A stretch of DNA of 7,764 nt from Bacteroidia bacterium. GTDB taxonomy: Bacteria; Bacteroidota; Bacteroidia; Cytophagales; Cyclobacteriaceae. Below are positions 6,383 through 7,764 of this stretch, piece by piece. The notes beneath the pieces were generated by a model. The model ran no database searches. It had not been told where the DNA came from and worked only from the letters and a program-made list of their open reading frames with translations. A program made the position numbers and the translations under genes. Location: the NCBI GenBank assembly GCA_025356795.1, contig JANXRR010000043.1, forward strand, positions 1 through 7,764. Reading direction: 5' to 3'. Numbering within the stretch: position 1 is the stretch's first letter; each line of letters starts with the position of its first letter.

Positions 6383-6997
6383 CTATTTCCTTTTTCTTTC
6401 TTTAACCAGACTAGTAAGGTTAACAAAGGATTGATATGGCCCCTTGGTGGCAAATAAATTAACTAATACAGGAGGAACATATCCTCCTGGGTCAACTTTT
6501 AAAAAGTATTCAACTTTTACCAGTTGATCGGTAAAGGGAATGATATGCCACACTTCTTTGAAAAGAGGGACTCTCACGAGCCCCTCTTTTTCTTTCAGAT
6601 AATGGGGAGCAGCCTCAGTTTCTATCTTTACCGATTTATCTTGTTCTTTAGATATTTTTAAATGAGCAATTAAATCTCTGTTGGCAAGCGGAAGAGGAGA
6701 TCTAACTTCCTTATAAAAGTAGGATTCATATTCTGATAATTTCTTTAACTCATACGAAAGCTTGGTTCCATAAACCCATTCTTGATGGTTTTTAATATCT
6801 GTAATAATCGCGACAAGATCGGAACTGCTTGTGTTTAAAAATGTTTCAACCTTTAAGCTTTTGAATTTAGACGTGTCATTTTTAAGATTATAAACACGTA
6901 TGCCATCCTTATTTATTTTAAGGTTCCACTCATTTTGTTGAGCTTCAAGTTCGATGATAACCAAAAATGAGAAAATAAATACCAAGAAATTTTTCAT
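6383..6997 (-). CDS. exported START-domain lipid-binding protein
   Basis: A 204-residue protein with a Sec signal (MKNFLVFIFSFLVIIELEA, probable cleavage after Ala19, leaving QQNEW) and a START/SRPBCC-type domain over nearly all the rest. Family-like features are the first strand WNLKINKDGIRVY (24-36), an LVAIITDIKNHQEWVYG segment (61-77) forming the first helices, YFYKEVRSPLPLANRDLIAHLKI (about 92-114), whose PLPLANRD motif is typical of START proteins, a W-x-I-x-P strand (WHIIPF), and a C-terminal helix after KVDPGGYVPPVLVN. START domains hold one hydrophobic ligand such as a lipid or sterol in a closed cavity. An exported version in a Gram-negative envelope suggests periplasmic lipid binding or shuttling; the ligand is unknown. 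ATG start with no Shine-Dalgarno sequence. It lies 62 bases downstream of the OmpA-like gene on the same strand, and cotranscription is possible. Confidence 0.88.
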   Translation of the reverse strand: MKNFLVFIFSFLVIIELEAQQNEWNLKINKDGIRVYNLKNDTSKFKSLKVETFLNTSSSDLVAIITDIKNHQEWVYGTKLSYELKKLSEYESYFYKEVRSPLPLANRDLIAHLKISKEQDKSVKIETEAAPHYLKEKEGLVRVPLFKEVWHIIPFTDQLVKVEYFLKVDPGGYVPPVLVNLFATKGPYQSFVNLTSLVKERKRK

Positions 6998-7021
6998 TCT
7001 TAGTCTAATCGAAGAATTAGA

Positions 7022-7042
7022 GGAAAAAGTTCGGAAAAAGTT
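7022..7042. repeat. 10-base tandem direct repeat upstream of the START-domain gene
   Basis: GGAAAAAGTT occurs at 7022-7031 and again at 7033-7042, separated by one C, so the period is 11 bases, about one helical turn. A degenerate third copy (GGAAAGGTT) is seen at 7053-7061. The repeat lies 25-45 bases upstream of the START-domain ATG, where a regulator or promoter element could act. Confidence 0.5.
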
Positions 7043-7059
7043 AAACTTTAATGGAAAGG

Positions 7060-7764
7060 TTAAAAAACCTTGAAATCGACCCGTCTATTTTTTTGCTTGC
7101 CTTCTTCGGTGGTATTATCAAATTTTGAAACTTCTTCACCGTAGCCAAGTACAGAAATCTGGTCGTCTGGCACTCCCATATCATGCATTAAACTTCTGAT
7201 TTTTTGTACTCTTTTTAAAGAGAGATCGACATTGTATTTATCCTGACCCTTATTATCAGTATGACCTTCAATCAAAACAATCTTTCCCTGCAAAGCATAC
7301 TCAACAGCAATTATGAAAGGCTCCATATCGACAACGGCAAATTCATCTTCATTGTAATTGAAATACAATGGATCTAAATCGATAGGCTCGTTGTCTTTCT
7401 TAGCTTTCAATTTTTCCGCCACCATCTTCCTGATTTGAGCATGTTTGTCACTTCTAGGAATTGGCAAATGGTTCAGCTTTAAAATCTCATCTTCCTTGTT
7501 TTCTTTTTCAATCAGTTCGTTAAGATCCATTTCTTGAAATGCCTTTTCTTTATCCTCATGACTGACCACAGGTTTTTTATCTTCTAGATGGGCACTGGTA
7601 ATCGGAATTTTCTCTTTGGGTGGAATGCGTTGTGAGTTAGAAGCTACCACATCTTGTTCGGCTTGAGACCTTGGCTTGGAATTTCTATTCGATGAATTTA
7701 TTTTGAATTTGCCCAAATGATGCCTTTTCTTATACAGTAAATGACATGTTTCATCAGATCCGCC
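7060..7764 (-). CDS. OmpA-family C-terminal domain protein, 5' end outside window
   Basis: The frame is open from the right edge to a TAA at 7060-7062, giving the last 234 residues. A TTG at 7714-7716 could be read as a start, but nothing marks it: no signal peptide follows and there is no in-frame ATG before 7530. The gene therefore most likely begins beyond the window. Visible residues 1-130 are charged and hydrophilic, with acidic and Lys-rich runs (for example MDLNELIEKENKEDEILK), and look like a linker. About 131-234 form an OmpA/MotB peptidoglycan-binding domain: YFNYNEDEF, then VLIEGHTDNKG (Asp170 expected to bind diaminopimelate), NVDLSLKRVQKIR (Arg185 the partner), VLGYGEE, and the closing NRRVDFKVF. 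The protein would act in the periplasm, attached to the cell wall. The N-terminal partner domain, perhaps a repeat or membrane-anchoring region, cannot be seen. A hairpin straddles the stop codon (7056-7071). Confidence 0.87.
   Translation of the reverse strand, partial: GGSDETCHLLYKKRHHLGKFKINSSNRNSKPRSQAEQDVVASNSQRIPPKEKIPITSAHLEDKKPVVSHEDKEKAFQEMDLNELIEKENKEDEILKLNHLPIPRSDKHAQIRKMVAEKLKAKKDNEPIDLDPLYFNYNEDEFAVVDMEPFIIAVEYALQGKIVLIEGHTDNKGQDKYNVDLSLKRVQKIRSLMHDMGVPDDQISVLGYGEEVSKFDNTTEEGKQKNRRVDFKVF

Overview
The window looks like an ordinary chromosomal stretch from a Bacteroidota bacterium, probably of the Cytophagales/Cyclobacteriaceae type. Supporting signs are the AT-rich composition, short lipoprotein and Sec signal peptides, start codons without recognisable Shine-Dalgarno sequences, and promoter-like sites of the Bacteroidota form (TTG or TTTG, about 20-22 bases, then TAnnTTTG). 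The genus is not determined. I see no rRNA, tRNA, CRISPR array, insertion sequence or phage gene.

Layout, left to right. Positions 1-201 hold the 3' end of a + strand gene with a possible JAB/JAMM-like metal-binding motif. It is followed 13 bases later by an unrecognised putative lipoprotein (215-724). A clear promoter (731-764) drives a stand-alone thioredoxin (799-1122). A hairpin flanked by T-rich runs on both strands (1157-1226) closes it and probably also closes the converging LLM-type flavin-dependent oxidoreductase (1253-2287, - strand). Next come a lipoprotein gamma-glutamyltransferase (2491-4185, -) and, divergent from it across only 49 bases, a TetR-family regulator (4235-4870, +). 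The regulator converges on two tiny - strand genes that look like one transcription unit: a 66-residue unknown (5091-5291), then a 65-residue basic lipoprotein (4877-5074). A promoter-like region leads to a Tat-exported sugar phosphate isomerase/epimerase-like TIM barrel (5469-6377, +). It converges, with 5 bases between, on an exported START-domain protein (6383-6997, -). The window ends with an OmpA-family C-terminal domain protein whose reading frame runs off the right edge (7060-7764, -).

How the genes relate. Most are independent single-gene units. The credible functional pairs are ggt with the divergent TetR gene (possible shared control region), the two small genes at 4877-5291, and the first two genes (possible operon). 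Many products are envelope or periplasmic: two good lipoprotein signals (GGT and the 65-residue protein), one weaker one (215-724), one Tat substrate, one Sec-exported lipid-binding protein and one peptidoglycan-binding domain. I found no strong evidence for a new multi-gene system. The best leads are the possible JAB-like protein/lipoprotein pair at the left edge, an altered active-site serine in GGT, and the divergent ggt/TetR control region.
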